The position numbers and the translations under genes were made by a program. Below, in pieces: positions 9,087 through 16,755 of a stretch of DNA of 64,000 bases. The notes below the pieces were generated by a model. That model was not told the origin of the DNA and did no database searches. It saw only the letters and a program-made list of their open reading frames with translations. This stretch comes from G965207045 sp965207045 (lineage in GTDB: Bacteria; Pseudomonadota; Alphaproteobacteria; Rickettsiales; Anaplasmataceae), in NCBI GenBank assembly GCA_965207045.1, contig OZ242261.1:186001-250000 (forward strand). The letters are read 5' to 3'. Numbering within the stretch: position 1 is the stretch's first letter; every line of letters starts with the position of its first letter.

Positions 9087-10340
9087 ATGCATGATATAGA
9101 AATGATTAGAAATTCTCCAGAGTATTTTGATAGAGAAATGAAGAAAAGGGGTTTTGATGTTATTGCTAATAAAATTTTGAAATTGGATAGAAAAAAACGA
9201 CAAACTATAACTGATTTACAGGTATTGAGAGAGAAAAAAAATGCGATAGTAAAAAAGATTGCTGAGATTAGGTCTCAAGGTGGGGATTTTAATGTTTTGT
9301 TGCAAGAAGCTAAGAAAGTTTCTACAGAAATCAAAAATCTTGAAAGCTTACAGAATGATACAGAGTTACATGATTTATTGTCAATGTTACCTAATATAGC
9401 TGATGATGTTGTCCCAATAGGAGTAGATGAAACATCAAATGTTGAGTTAAGGAGGTATAAGAGACCGAAAAAATTTTCCTTTAATCCTAAGCCACATTAT
9501 GAGTTGGGAGTTGAAAAGGGTTTGATGAATTTTGAGGATACTAGTAAAATATCAGGTGCAAGATTTGTAGTAACTACTGGAAACTTGGCAAAGCTGGAAC
9601 GTGCTTTGGTTAATTTTATGCTTAATTTACATAATGAAACATTTGGTTATACAGAGATAAATCACCCGTGCTTAGTTTTGGATAAAGCTATGTATGGTGT
9701 GGGGCAGTTGCCAAAATTTGACAAAGATTCATTCAAAACAACTAATGGATTGCGGTTAATACCAACTAGTGAAGTATTTCTTACAAACCTTGTTGCTGAT
9801 AAAGTTTTAAGTGTAGATAATTTACCTTTGCGTTTTACTTCTAGTTCTGTTTGCTTTAGGTCTGAGGCTGGTAGTGCAGGGCGTGATACGAGGGGTATGA
9901 TTCGTCAGCATCAGTTTAATAAAGTGGAATTAGTTAGTATTACTGAGCCAAAGGATTCAAAAATGGAGTTAGAGCGTATGACTGGAGCTGCTGAGGAGGT
10001 GTTGAAATTGCTTGATATACCTTATAGAGTTGTGTTATTATCAACTGGTGATATGGGTTTTTCAGCAAAAATGACCTATGATATTGAGGTTTGGTTGCCA
10101 TCACAAAATATGTACAGAGAAATATCAAGTTGTTCAAATTGTGGTGATTTTCAAGCTCGTAGAATGAAAGCACGTTACAAAGATAAAAATGGAAAAATAA
10201 ATTTCGTACAGACATTAAATGGTTCTGCGCTTGCTGTTGGTAGAACGGTAGTTGCTGTTATGGAGAATTATCAAAATGAGGATGGTAGTATTACTATCCC
10301 AGAAGTATTGCAGCCATTTATGGGTGTATCACTGATTTAA
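9087..10340 (+). CDS. serS: Seryl-tRNA synthetase
   Basis: Class II synthetase charging tRNA-Ser, 417 residues. The N-terminal antiparallel coiled-coil arm that contacts the long variable arm of tRNA-Ser spans about residues 25-105. Motif 2 is FRSEAGSAGRDTRGMIRQHQ and motif 3 ends the domain in NGSALAVGRTVVAVMENYQ. The serine-pocket region REISSCSNCGDFQARRM is intact. ATG 9087 is used, and a second ATG four bases on is out of frame. It converges on the thioredoxin-like gene with a 12-bp 3' overlap. Confidence 0.97.
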   Translation: MHDIEMIRNSPEYFDREMKKRGFDVIANKILKLDRKKRQTITDLQVLREKKNAIVKKIAEIRSQGGDFNVLLQEAKKVSTEIKNLESLQNDTELHDLLSMLPNIADDVVPIGVDETSNVELRRYKRPKKFSFNPKPHYELGVEKGLMNFEDTSKISGARFVVTTGNLAKLERALVNFMLNLHNETFGYTEINHPCLVLDKAMYGVGQLPKFDKDSFKTTNGLRLIPTSEVFLTNLVADKVLSVDNLPLRFTSSSVCFRSEAGSAGRDTRGMIRQHQFNKVELVSITEPKDSKMELERMTGAAEEVLKLLDIPYRVVLLSTGDMGFSAKMTYDIEVWLPSQNMYREISSCSNCGDFQARRMKARYKDKNGKINFVQTLNGSALAVGRTVVAVMENYQNEDGSITIPEVLQPFMGVSLI

Positions 10341-10832
10341 TAATTTCTGATAAAGTGGAAAAATTTCCTTTTGGAAATTTTCTTTCGTAACCATTCCTTC
10401 TATTTTCCATATAATTTGTCTATTTTGATCTATAAGGAAGCTTTGTGGTAAACCAGATATGTTAAGTCCTTTTTGTATCACTCCTCTTTTATCAAAACCA
10501 ATTGCAATATATGGGTTGCCATGTTTTTCTAGAAATCTGTTTACTTCTTTTTCACTATCAACATAATCGATTCCGTATAATGGTATTTGCTCTTTTATTG
10601 ATAGTAGAAAGGCGTGTTCTTCAATACATGCTGTGCACCAAGAGTTAAATACATTTAGTAGATAAGCTTTTCCAAGGAGTGCATTGCTATCAAAGTAATT
10701 GTTTTCTTCAAGTGGCAAAGATGGTAGGTATATTTCCACAACTTTTTCTGTTTTATACATACTAAAAAGCATTGCAATTACAAAAAATACCAAAATTATA
10801 GCTAGGTAGTACGTTTTTTTTATTTTGGGCAT
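10329..10832 (-). CDS. Membrane-anchored thioredoxin-like protein (CcmG/DsbE type)
   Basis: Periplasmic thiol reductase of the TlpA/CcmG class, probably keeping apocytochrome c haem-binding cysteines reduced. The 167-residue product starts at MPKIKK; an upstream in-frame ATG at 10868 would add 12 residues. One N-terminal TM anchor (about residues 6-26) is followed by a thioredoxin fold with WCTAC and the cis-proline region GLPQSFLID. Acidic residues around GIDYVDSEKEVNRFLEKHG match the CcmG insert. ccmC and a DsbD-like reductase elsewhere in the window complete a plausible haem-ligation route. Confidence 0.85.
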   Translation of the reverse strand: MPKIKKTYYLAIILVFFVIAMLFSMYKTEKVVEIYLPSLPLEENNYFDSNALLGKAYLLNVFNSWCTACIEEHAFLLSIKEQIPLYGIDYVDSEKEVNRFLEKHGNPYIAIGFDKRGVIQKGLNISGLPQSFLIDQNRQIIWKIEGMVTKENFQKEIFPLYQKLLNQ

Positions 10833-11081
10833 GATAACTACTTTTTTAATACTGATTATATTTAGCATGTGTTTAATGCGAAAGCAAAAACGTGTTGGTC
10901 AGTTTCTACTGTACTATAATACATTTATCAGATTTTAAAAACTAATTTATAATCTGGTTTGTCTCTTTTATAAGCTAAGTTAAGTTATATGATATTGAAT
11001 CTATGTAGACTGTGTATATCTGTCTTCTAGGTATGTTAACTAGACGTACTTGTTTATTATTGTTTAAGAAAAGGAGAGAAT

Positions 11082-11564
11082 ATGAGTTTACTTACACGTA
11101 GAAGTTCGAATGTTAATTATACTGATGATGGCGTTGCTCCTTTGCAACGTGAAATGAATCGTTTGTTTAGTAATTTTTTTGGTGACTTTGGTTTGCCAAG
11201 TATAGAAAGTGAAAGATTTTCCGCAACTCCAGCTATTGATATTGTAGAAAATGATAAGGCTTACCGTGTTAATGTCGAGCTTCCTGCCATAAATAGTGAA
11301 GATGTAGATATTAGTATTAATGAAAATTATTTAACAATAAAAGGAGAAAAAAAAGAGGAAAAAGAGGAGCATAATGGTAACACAGTAGTGCGTAGTGAAC
11401 GTTATTATGGTAGTTATCAGCGTACTATTTCATTGCCACAAAACGTTGATACTGATAAAGCAAAAGCAAGTTTTGAGAAAGGTGTGTTGACTATTGAGAT
11501 ACCTAAAAAAATTGAAGCTCAATCGAAATCACGTAAACTAAAAATTAGCCGTATTGCAGATTAA
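11082..11564 (+). CDS. Small heat-shock protein, Hsp20/alpha-crystallin family
   Basis: ATP-independent chaperone that holds unfolding proteins. 160 residues: an N-terminal arm (MSLLTRRSSNVNY to about 45) and an alpha-crystallin domain from PAIDIVENDKAYRVNVELP to the GVLTIEIPK beta strand, followed by a short basic tail. It lacks the canonical C-terminal I-x-I in ideal form; KLKISRI is the nearest. A strong Shine-Dalgarno AAGGAGAG sits just before ATG 11082. It is monocistronic, followed within about 20 bp by the structured non-coding region. Confidence 0.93.
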   Translation: MSLLTRRSSNVNYTDDGVAPLQREMNRLFSNFFGDFGLPSIESERFSATPAIDIVENDKAYRVNVELPAINSEDVDISINENYLTIKGEKKEEKEEHNGNTVVRSERYYGSYQRTISLPQNVDTDKAKASFEKGVLTIEIPKKIEAQSKSRKLKISRIAD

Positions 11565-11582
11565 AAAAAGAACCATGTTTCT

Positions 11583-11814
11583 GTTGCGTTAGAATAGGAA
11601 TCTTTTATGATCACTTTGATATCTGAGTTTTGAGTGAAGTTAGTTGATGTCCTCTACTCACAACTGAGTACAACAACTAACCAAAAGCCTGACTGAGTTA
11701 TGTCTTTCCAACATAATGCCTTTATCACGTCAGATATCATGATATTGGAAAGGCGAACACAGTAGGAATGGAATTGATAACAATATCAAAATTCCTTTCT
11801 AATCGCTTTTTTTT
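11583..11814 (+). ncRNA. Candidate structured non-coding RNA with 3' U-tract
   Basis: No frame is open here but base pairing is extensive. A closing helix pairs 11586-11601 with 11791-11806 (about 15 pairs with two single-base bulges) and is followed at once by eight T residues, like an intrinsic terminator. Inside it, TGATATCTGA pairs with TCAGATATCA (near 11617-11626 and 11730-11739). A hairpin GTTAGTTG...CAACTAAC contains a nested TACTCA-CAAC-TGAGTA stem. Two further hairpins are TTATGT/ACATAA and TTGAT/ATCAA. This suggests a 220-230 nt RNA read on the plus strand. I cannot match it to 6S, tmRNA or SRP RNA, so the family is left open. Confidence 0.55.
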
Positions 11815-11879
11815 ATTGACTATAAAATTTACTCAAAAAGATAGCTGGATTTCGTTTACTTGATTGACTTTTGTGTTAT

Positions 11880-12290
11880 ATTTAGTGATGGTTTGGGCAC
11901 ATTATCAAGAACTTGTTCAAGCTCTTTTTTAAATCCTTGGAATTCTTTTCTTTCTACTTTTTTTTACTTGAGCTTCAGTACCTTCTCCTATTGTTGCTGT
12001 TTCTAGCTTATTGAATGCTAAAAATAATTCTTCTTATTTCTTGCTTATTAAGGTATCCATCGAATTGTTGAACTGGTCTCACCAACAGTAAGTTTTTTAT
12101 CTCCTGTTTCACTCTGCATTTGTTTTTCTATATTTATCTATTTTTTCTCTTAATTGCCTACTTTTATAACAGAAGATCTTAGAAACACGTATAATCCATT
12201 TACTCCCAGATCGTTATTAGTATAATTGCCTAAACAAAGCTCTACTTTTTTTGTTAACTTTTCTCCTTGTACACTTCACACTAAACTAAC
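11880..12290 (-). pseudogene. Decayed gene remnant, several frameshifts and stops
   Basis: On the minus strand, protein-like stretches appear in shifting frames: LREKIDKYRKTNAE, then KKLTVGETSSTIRW, then FNKLETATIGEGTEAQVKK, then EFQGFKKELEQVLDNVPKP near the 3' end. The composition (Lys, Glu, Gln-rich, helical) resembles lineage-specific ehrlichial proteins such as the one at 29.1-30.6 kb. No start or single frame survives and the family is unknown. Confidence 0.5.
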
Positions 12291-12587
12291 ACAATAGATT
12301 ATATATGAAGTATATTAAATTATCAAATAAAACTATTTTGAATTGAAATTCATATGTTCTTGCATTGCTACGACTTTAAAGCTGTTGAAGGAGGGTAAAC
12401 TGTGCTTTAGAGAAATCTTTTATATTCTGTAATATCTTTACATATTTTTTTAAATTCTATACTTATTTTCTAATAAAGTGTGGTTGGTCAAAAGCACATT
12501 TCTTGCTTTGACTAATGATTGTTCTTCATTATATCTCTACGTTCTTCCAATTGTGATGTTAAAAGAAACCTCTGAAGAGGTTTTAAT

Positions 12588-12632
12588 CACACATATAAAA
12601 GAAATGGGTGATTTTTTTGTTTTATATGTGTG
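12588..12632. repeat. 13-bp perfect inverted repeat (hairpin), with a smaller hairpin just upstream
   Basis: CACACATATAAAA (12588-12600) and its exact complement TTTTATATGTGTG (12620-12632) enclose 19 bases that include a T7 tract. A second hairpin, AAACCTC-TGAA-GAGGTTT (12566-12583), lies just upstream. They sit in the non-coding gap before tRNA-Gly and may act as transcription terminators or RNA processing signals. The rest of 12291-12565 and 12633-12776 shows nothing I can support. Confidence 0.5.
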
Positions 12633-12776
12633 TATTGCTACTCTTTTTTTATTTGGACATTTTTACTAATGTTTGAATAGTTTGTTTTTCTTGATCATTA
12701 TTAAGCTTAGCCCAAAAAAGACTGTTGTCATGGTAACCATAAAGTGATATGTTGTCGTCAATTCTGTCTCATATAA

Positions 12777-12851
12777 GCGGAAATAGCTCAGGGGTAGAGC
12801 ATAACCTTGCCAAGGTTAGGGTCGAGGGTTCGAATCCCTTTTTCCGCTCCA
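12777..12851 (+). tRNA. tRNA-Gly (GCC)
   Basis: Acceptor GCGGAAA pairs with TTTCCGC; the D-arm is GCTCAGGGGTAGAGC; the anticodon loop TTGCCAA gives anticodon GCC; the T-arm is GAGGGTTCGAATCCCTT. The 3' CCA is encoded (12849-12851). The hemA start codon follows only 9 bp later, so the two are likely co-transcribed. Confidence 0.97.
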
Positions 12852-12860
12852 TTTTTTTGT

Positions 12861-14084
12861 ATGACGTTTTATAACAGCATTTTTAATGAAGCTATAAGGA
12901 AAGTAAAAGAAGAAGGCCGTTATCGAGAATTTACTAACCTGAGTCGTATTTCTGGTGAATTTCCTTATGCTTATGATCGAACAAACAATAAGAAAGTAAT
13001 AGTTTGGTGTAGTAATGATTATCTTGGTATGGGGCAAAATCCAAAAGTTATATCCCAGATGTGTGATGTTGTTAGTGAAATGGGTGCTGGGGCTGGTGGA
13101 ACACGTAATATTTCTGGAACAAATAAGGAGGTTATGGGCCTTGAGGTCAGTATAGCTGACTTGCATAAGAAAGAATCAGCATTGTCATTTGTATGTGGCT
13201 ATGTTGCTAATTATACTTCTCTCTATTCACTTTTGACGATTATGCCAAATTCAGTGGTGTTTTCTGATGCACTTAATCATGCATCGATAATTGATGGTAT
13301 TAGGGCTAGCAAAAGGCATAAATTGATATTTGAACATAATAATTTAGCTCATCTTGAACGATTATTAAAAAGTATTGATAAATCTCTTCCTAAGATGATA
13401 GTCTTTGAGTCTGTTTATTCAATGGATGGTGATATTGCACCAATAAAAAAAATATGTGATCTTGCTGATAAACATAATGCAATAACATATGTAGATGAGG
13501 TTCATGCTGTTGGCATGTATGGAAAACGCGGAGGTGGAATAGCAGAACAGGAAGGTTTATCAGATCGCTTAACTATAATACAAGGTACTATGGCAAAAGC
13601 TTATGGTGTTATGGGTGGCTATATTGCATCTTCGTCTGCCATAGTTGATGTTGTGAGGAGTTATGCACCAGGTTTTATATTTACTACAGCCTTGCCGCCT
13701 GTTGTTGCTTCTGCTGGTAGAGTGAGTATTGATTATCTAAAAAAAGGTGAGATTGAAAGAAAAAAACATAAAGAAGTTGTAAAAAAGGTTAAATTAGGTT
13801 TGCGCAATGCTGGAATAAAATTCTTAGATAATGGGACACATATAATTCCTGTGATGATAAATGATCCAAACCTATGCCGTGAATGCTCTAGAAGGTTGTT
13901 GTATGATCATGATATTTTTATACAACATATAAATTACCCGACTGTCCCAAAGGGTATGGAGCGTTTGCGTATTACTCCAACTCCACAGCATACTGATGCT
14001 ATGATTGAACATTTAGTGTCTTCGCTTTCCGATGTTTTTGTTAAGCTAAATATTAAATTTAGGGAAAGTGCACTTAGTGCTTAA
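12861..14084 (+). CDS. hemA: 5-aminolevulinate synthase
   Basis: PLP enzyme joining glycine and succinyl-CoA to 5-aminolevulinate, the first step of the C4 haem pathway found in alphaproteobacteria and mitochondria. 407 residues from ATG 12861 (MTFYNSIF); the open frame reaches upstream into the tRNA, so an earlier start is ruled out. Family blocks visible: WCSNDYLGMGQNPKV, GAGAGGTRNISGTN, SMDGDIAPI, YVDEVHAVGMYG and the PLP lysine in TMAKAYGVMGGYI (about residue 245). It has only a 9-nt leader after the tRNA-Gly CCA, with no Shine-Dalgarno. It feeds haem to the oxidase genes at 4-7 kb. Confidence 0.97.
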   Translation: MTFYNSIFNEAIRKVKEEGRYREFTNLSRISGEFPYAYDRTNNKKVIVWCSNDYLGMGQNPKVISQMCDVVSEMGAGAGGTRNISGTNKEVMGLEVSIADLHKKESALSFVCGYVANYTSLYSLLTIMPNSVVFSDALNHASIIDGIRASKRHKLIFEHNNLAHLERLLKSIDKSLPKMIVFESVYSMDGDIAPIKKICDLADKHNAITYVDEVHAVGMYGKRGGGIAEQEGLSDRLTIIQGTMAKAYGVMGGYIASSSAIVDVVRSYAPGFIFTTALPPVVASAGRVSIDYLKKGEIERKKHKEVVKKVKLGLRNAGIKFLDNGTHIIPVMINDPNLCRECSRRLLYDHDIFIQHINYPTVPKGMERLRITPTPQHTDAMIEHLVSSLSDVFVKLNIKFRESALSA

Positions 14085-14170
14085 ATGTTTTGATTTATCT
14101 TTGCTTTTAGTGAGTTGAATCTGCTCTATTTTTTTGTTATATTATTAATGTTATATGGAAGATATTAGTT

Positions 14171-14632
14171 ATGTTATTGATCAATAAAATATTGCCGCTT
14201 ATACATATGCTTTCTATGTCGACTATGTTAAGCGTAAGTAGTTCGGTTACTTCTATAGGTACTAATAGTAATGATAATGAATTGATTTTAGGAAGGTTTG
14301 CATATGATAAGATGTTTGTTAAGAGTGATGGTAGTAGAGATTTAAGACGTGATATTGATATTTTAAGAGCTAGTTATTCAAAAATTATGTTACTATTTGC
14401 AGTATCGTTTTATACACTCATGAAATATAATGTTTATTCACGATCTAATATTTTAGTTCAGGAAAGTAAGAAAGTAATCAATAAAAGAATTGTAAACTTT
14501 TACTTTATATTGAGAATTATGAATTATTTTAATGAAATTTTGATGAAACAGTGTTACAGGTACTCTTTAAATAGTGCATCAAGTGAGAACTTAATTTTGC
14601 AATCTGGAGAGGGTATAGGAGTAAATAGATGA
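14171..14632 (+). CDS. Hypothetical protein with hydrophobic segments
   Basis: 153 residues, family unknown. The N-terminus (ILPLIHMLSMSTMLSVSSSV) could be a signal or TM segment, and a second hydrophobic stretch (IMLLFAVSFYTLMKYNVY) lies near residues 75-92. The remainder is Ser/Asn-rich or basic. The stop overlaps the methyltransferase start by 4 bp (ATGA), which argues that it is a translated gene heading the run through to mrdA. No domain is recognised. Confidence 0.65.
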   Translation: MLLINKILPLIHMLSMSTMLSVSSSVTSIGTNSNDNELILGRFAYDKMFVKSDGSRDLRRDIDILRASYSKIMLLFAVSFYTLMKYNVYSRSNILVQESKKVINKRIVNFYFILRIMNYFNEILMKQCYRYSLNSASSENLILQSGEGIGVNR

Positions 14633-15693
14633 TTGTAACACTCAAGCAATTTTCTCTTTTTTTAAGAGATATAATATTGTTTTTAAAACCAAAATCTTTT
14701 AAGGATCTGCCTAGTCGAGTTGTATTGGGATGCAAGGATTTTTTTGTGAAGAGCAAGTGTGAGTGGGGTGATCTTAACAAGAAAATGCGGAATCTTGTCA
14801 ATACTAATATTAATTTAGGTTTGTATCATTTATATAGGGGAAATAAGGATGATGCTTGTTTTCGTTTTCGGTTATTAAAGTTTTGTATGTCTGATGTCAA
14901 GCCTTCTGTTTATTATAATCTTGGGCGTTGCTATGCAATTAATAAAAAATTTAACAAAGCAAGGAAATTATTTTGTGACGCTTTAGAAAAACAAGAAAAT
15001 TACCCTGAAGTTGAGTATGCTTTAAATAAGATAGATGATGTCAGTAAAATAGAGAAAGTACCTCTCTCAGTTATAAGGCAAAGGTTTGATTTTATGGCTT
15101 CTTATTACGTAGAAGAATTTGTTATGAAGAGAAAGTATAGGGGCTACGACATCATTTTATATGAAATAACTGATTATTTAAACAATAGAAGTAGAGAAAG
15201 CATTGTGTTGGATGTTGGCTGTGGTACTGGAGTTTGTGGACATTTCTTAAAAATGAATCATGTTGGGCGTAAGATTGTTGGAATTGATTTATCATCGGAA
15301 ATGTTAGATATATCTGAAAATTGTTATGTTCGTGATATGCCTGTTTATGATGAGGTGTTAAATGTTTCTGCTGAAGAATATTTTGCAAAACTGTGTGAAA
15401 ATAATAGATTTGATATAATTATTGCTGTAGATTCTTTAGGATATGAAAGAGAGCTTTATCAAAGGTTTTCGGAATTTAAGCTTGCACTTACAGAAGGTGG
15501 TTTTATATTGTGTATTATGCGTTTATCAAGTGGTGCTAGTGTTGAATTTCTTCCGGATTTGGATATGTTCTGTTATTCACAGGATTATATTTTACATTTA
15601 TCATCAAGATTAAGAATGAAGGCAGTTAAAGTGGTGAAGTGTCAGTTATATGATAATATCAATGGATTATTGTGTATGCTGGTCAAAGAATAA
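14629..15693 (+). CDS. TPR-containing SAM-dependent methyltransferase
   Basis: 354 residues. About residues 60-135 form at least two tetratricopeptide-like helical repeats (INLGLYHLYRGNKDDACFRF; YYNLGRCYAINKKFNKARKL). The C-terminal half is a class I Rossmann methyltransferase: motif I VLDVGCGTGVCG, then IVGIDLSSEMLDIS and a FDIIIAVDSLGYE segment. The substrate is unknown; TPR plus methyltransferase fusions in alphaproteobacteria are mostly uncharacterised. It overlaps the preceding gene by 4 bp and the next by 1 bp, so it is part of an operon. Confidence 0.85.
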   Translation: MIVTLKQFSLFLRDIILFLKPKSFKDLPSRVVLGCKDFFVKSKCEWGDLNKKMRNLVNTNINLGLYHLYRGNKDDACFRFRLLKFCMSDVKPSVYYNLGRCYAINKKFNKARKLFCDALEKQENYPEVEYALNKIDDVSKIEKVPLSVIRQRFDFMASYYVEEFVMKRKYRGYDIILYEITDYLNNRSRESIVLDVGCGTGVCGHFLKMNHVGRKIVGIDLSSEMLDISENCYVRDMPVYDEVLNVSAEEYFAKLCENNRFDIIIAVDSLGYERELYQRFSEFKLALTEGGFILCIMRLSSGASVEFLPDLDMFCYSQDYILHLSSRLRMKAVKVVKCQLYDNINGLLCMLVKE

Positions 15694-16229
15694 TGTTTGC
15701 AAGAATATTTAAACAAGAAAATCTAAATGATGGGTGGCGTTATATAGGAAGTTTAGCGCGTTTTACTAGTATTATGATAGACATGCTTGTCTTAATATTA
15801 TTATTAACGCTTTTAATGTATGTGATAGATTTCGTTTTCAGTGTTTTTCATACTATTCCAATTGAATCTATGGAAAAAGTACGATTTGGGTTAGAGATTA
15901 CGGATCTGGAACAATCGCAACTACTTTCTTACACACTATTTTTGATTTTCTCTCAAATTTTTCAATTATTATTTATCTTTGGATATATAACGTTTATGTG
16001 GTGTAGGTTTGCTACTACTCCTGGCAAATTTTTATTTGGAGTGCGTATTTTGGATGATAAGAGCAGAGGAAGAATTACTCCTAAACAAGCAACTATAAGA
16101 TTTTTTAGTTTGTTAATTTCAGTTTTGCCTTTAGGAATTGGAGTAATTTGGTCTGCTTTCGACCACAGGTCCCAAGCATGGCACGATAAAATAGCAAAAA
16201 CAGTGCTTATTATCAAAGATGTCAAATGA
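15693..16229 (+). CDS. RDD family integral membrane protein
   Basis: 178 residues with three or four TM helices. RDD hallmarks: an N-terminal helix beginning RYIGSLARFTSIMIDMLV (the Arg-Asp pattern), a middle segment TTPGKFLFGVRILDD, and a final DHRSQAWHDKIAKTVLI block. RDD proteins have been linked to ion transport or stress tolerance but no general function is agreed. ATG 15693 sits in the stop codon of the methyltransferase gene. Its end overlaps the next gene by 11 bp. Confidence 0.88.
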   Translation: MFARIFKQENLNDGWRYIGSLARFTSIMIDMLVLILLLTLLMYVIDFVFSVFHTIPIESMEKVRFGLEITDLEQSQLLSYTLFLIFSQIFQLLFIFGYITFMWCRFATTPGKFLFGVRILDDKSRGRITPKQATIRFFSLLISVLPLGIGVIWSAFDHRSQAWHDKIAKTVLIIKDVK

Positions 16230-16755
16230 TTTTAAAGTAGGTAGCATTCTACGGTTTTCTGAGCTTGCACAAAAAGATATAAGTAATGAAGAATTTAGGA
16301 TTTGTAAAATAGGTAGGTATAAGTTTAAAAATGTTACTAGTAACTCCTTTTTGATTCAAGGTTTTGCTGGTAAATTCTGTTTTACTGATAGTGCAGATGA
16401 TGAAGATTATTTCTCCTTGTCTCGGTTGATTAATAGTGAATTCTTGCCAAAGATCTTTGATTTGAGAGATTTGGCAGGTGTATTTAGTGATAAAATTGAT
16501 TTTGATATTAAAACAAAGAAAAAAATAGAAAAGCCTTGGGTTGATTGGGTGGAAAAAGTTTACACAAAAAGCTTTGATTATAGCAAGGGTATATGGTACG
16601 AAAGCTGTGAAATAGAAGAAGGTGAGGTATTTTATTATTATATGCTTAATGCTGAAAATAGTTCATTGGACATAGAAATTTTTGATAGTGGAAAAATTTT
16701 ATTTTACATGACAGTATACATTTCAAAAGAGTCTGTAAAAGTAAAGCATGGTTAG
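16219..16755 (+). CDS. Conserved-looking hypothetical soluble protein
   Basis: 178 residues, no recognised domain, no signal peptide or TM helix. It is acidic and aromatic-rich (FYYYML, WVDWVEKVYTKSFDY) with a beta-strand-rich look, for example RYKFKNVTSNSFLIQGFAGKF at the N-terminal side. It overlaps both neighbours (11 bp with the RDD gene, 8 bp with mrdA), which supports its being a real gene in the PBP2 operon. Any role in envelope biology is inferred from position only. Confidence 0.72.
   Translation: MSNDFKVGSILRFSELAQKDISNEEFRICKIGRYKFKNVTSNSFLIQGFAGKFCFTDSADDEDYFSLSRLINSEFLPKIFDLRDLAGVFSDKIDFDIKTKKKIEKPWVDWVEKVYTKSFDYSKGIWYESCEIEEGEVFYYYMLNAENSSLDIEIFDSGKILFYMTVYISKESVKVKHG

Noticed and set aside
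11583..11814. Identification of the structured RNA as tmRNA or SRP RNA
   Set aside because: No tRNA-like acceptor/T-arm, no credible tag frame ending in a stop, and no SRP Alu/S-domain consensus. A 6S identity stays open but has no supporting motif I can see.
12478..12669. 63-residue frame before tRNA-Gly
   Set aside because: It spans the two hairpins, has no Shine-Dalgarno, no family and composition typical of non-coding DNA here.
12807..12860. Upstream extension of hemA through the tRNA
   Set aside because: The extra residues are translated tRNA-Gly sequence; the family start MTFYNSIF is at 12861.
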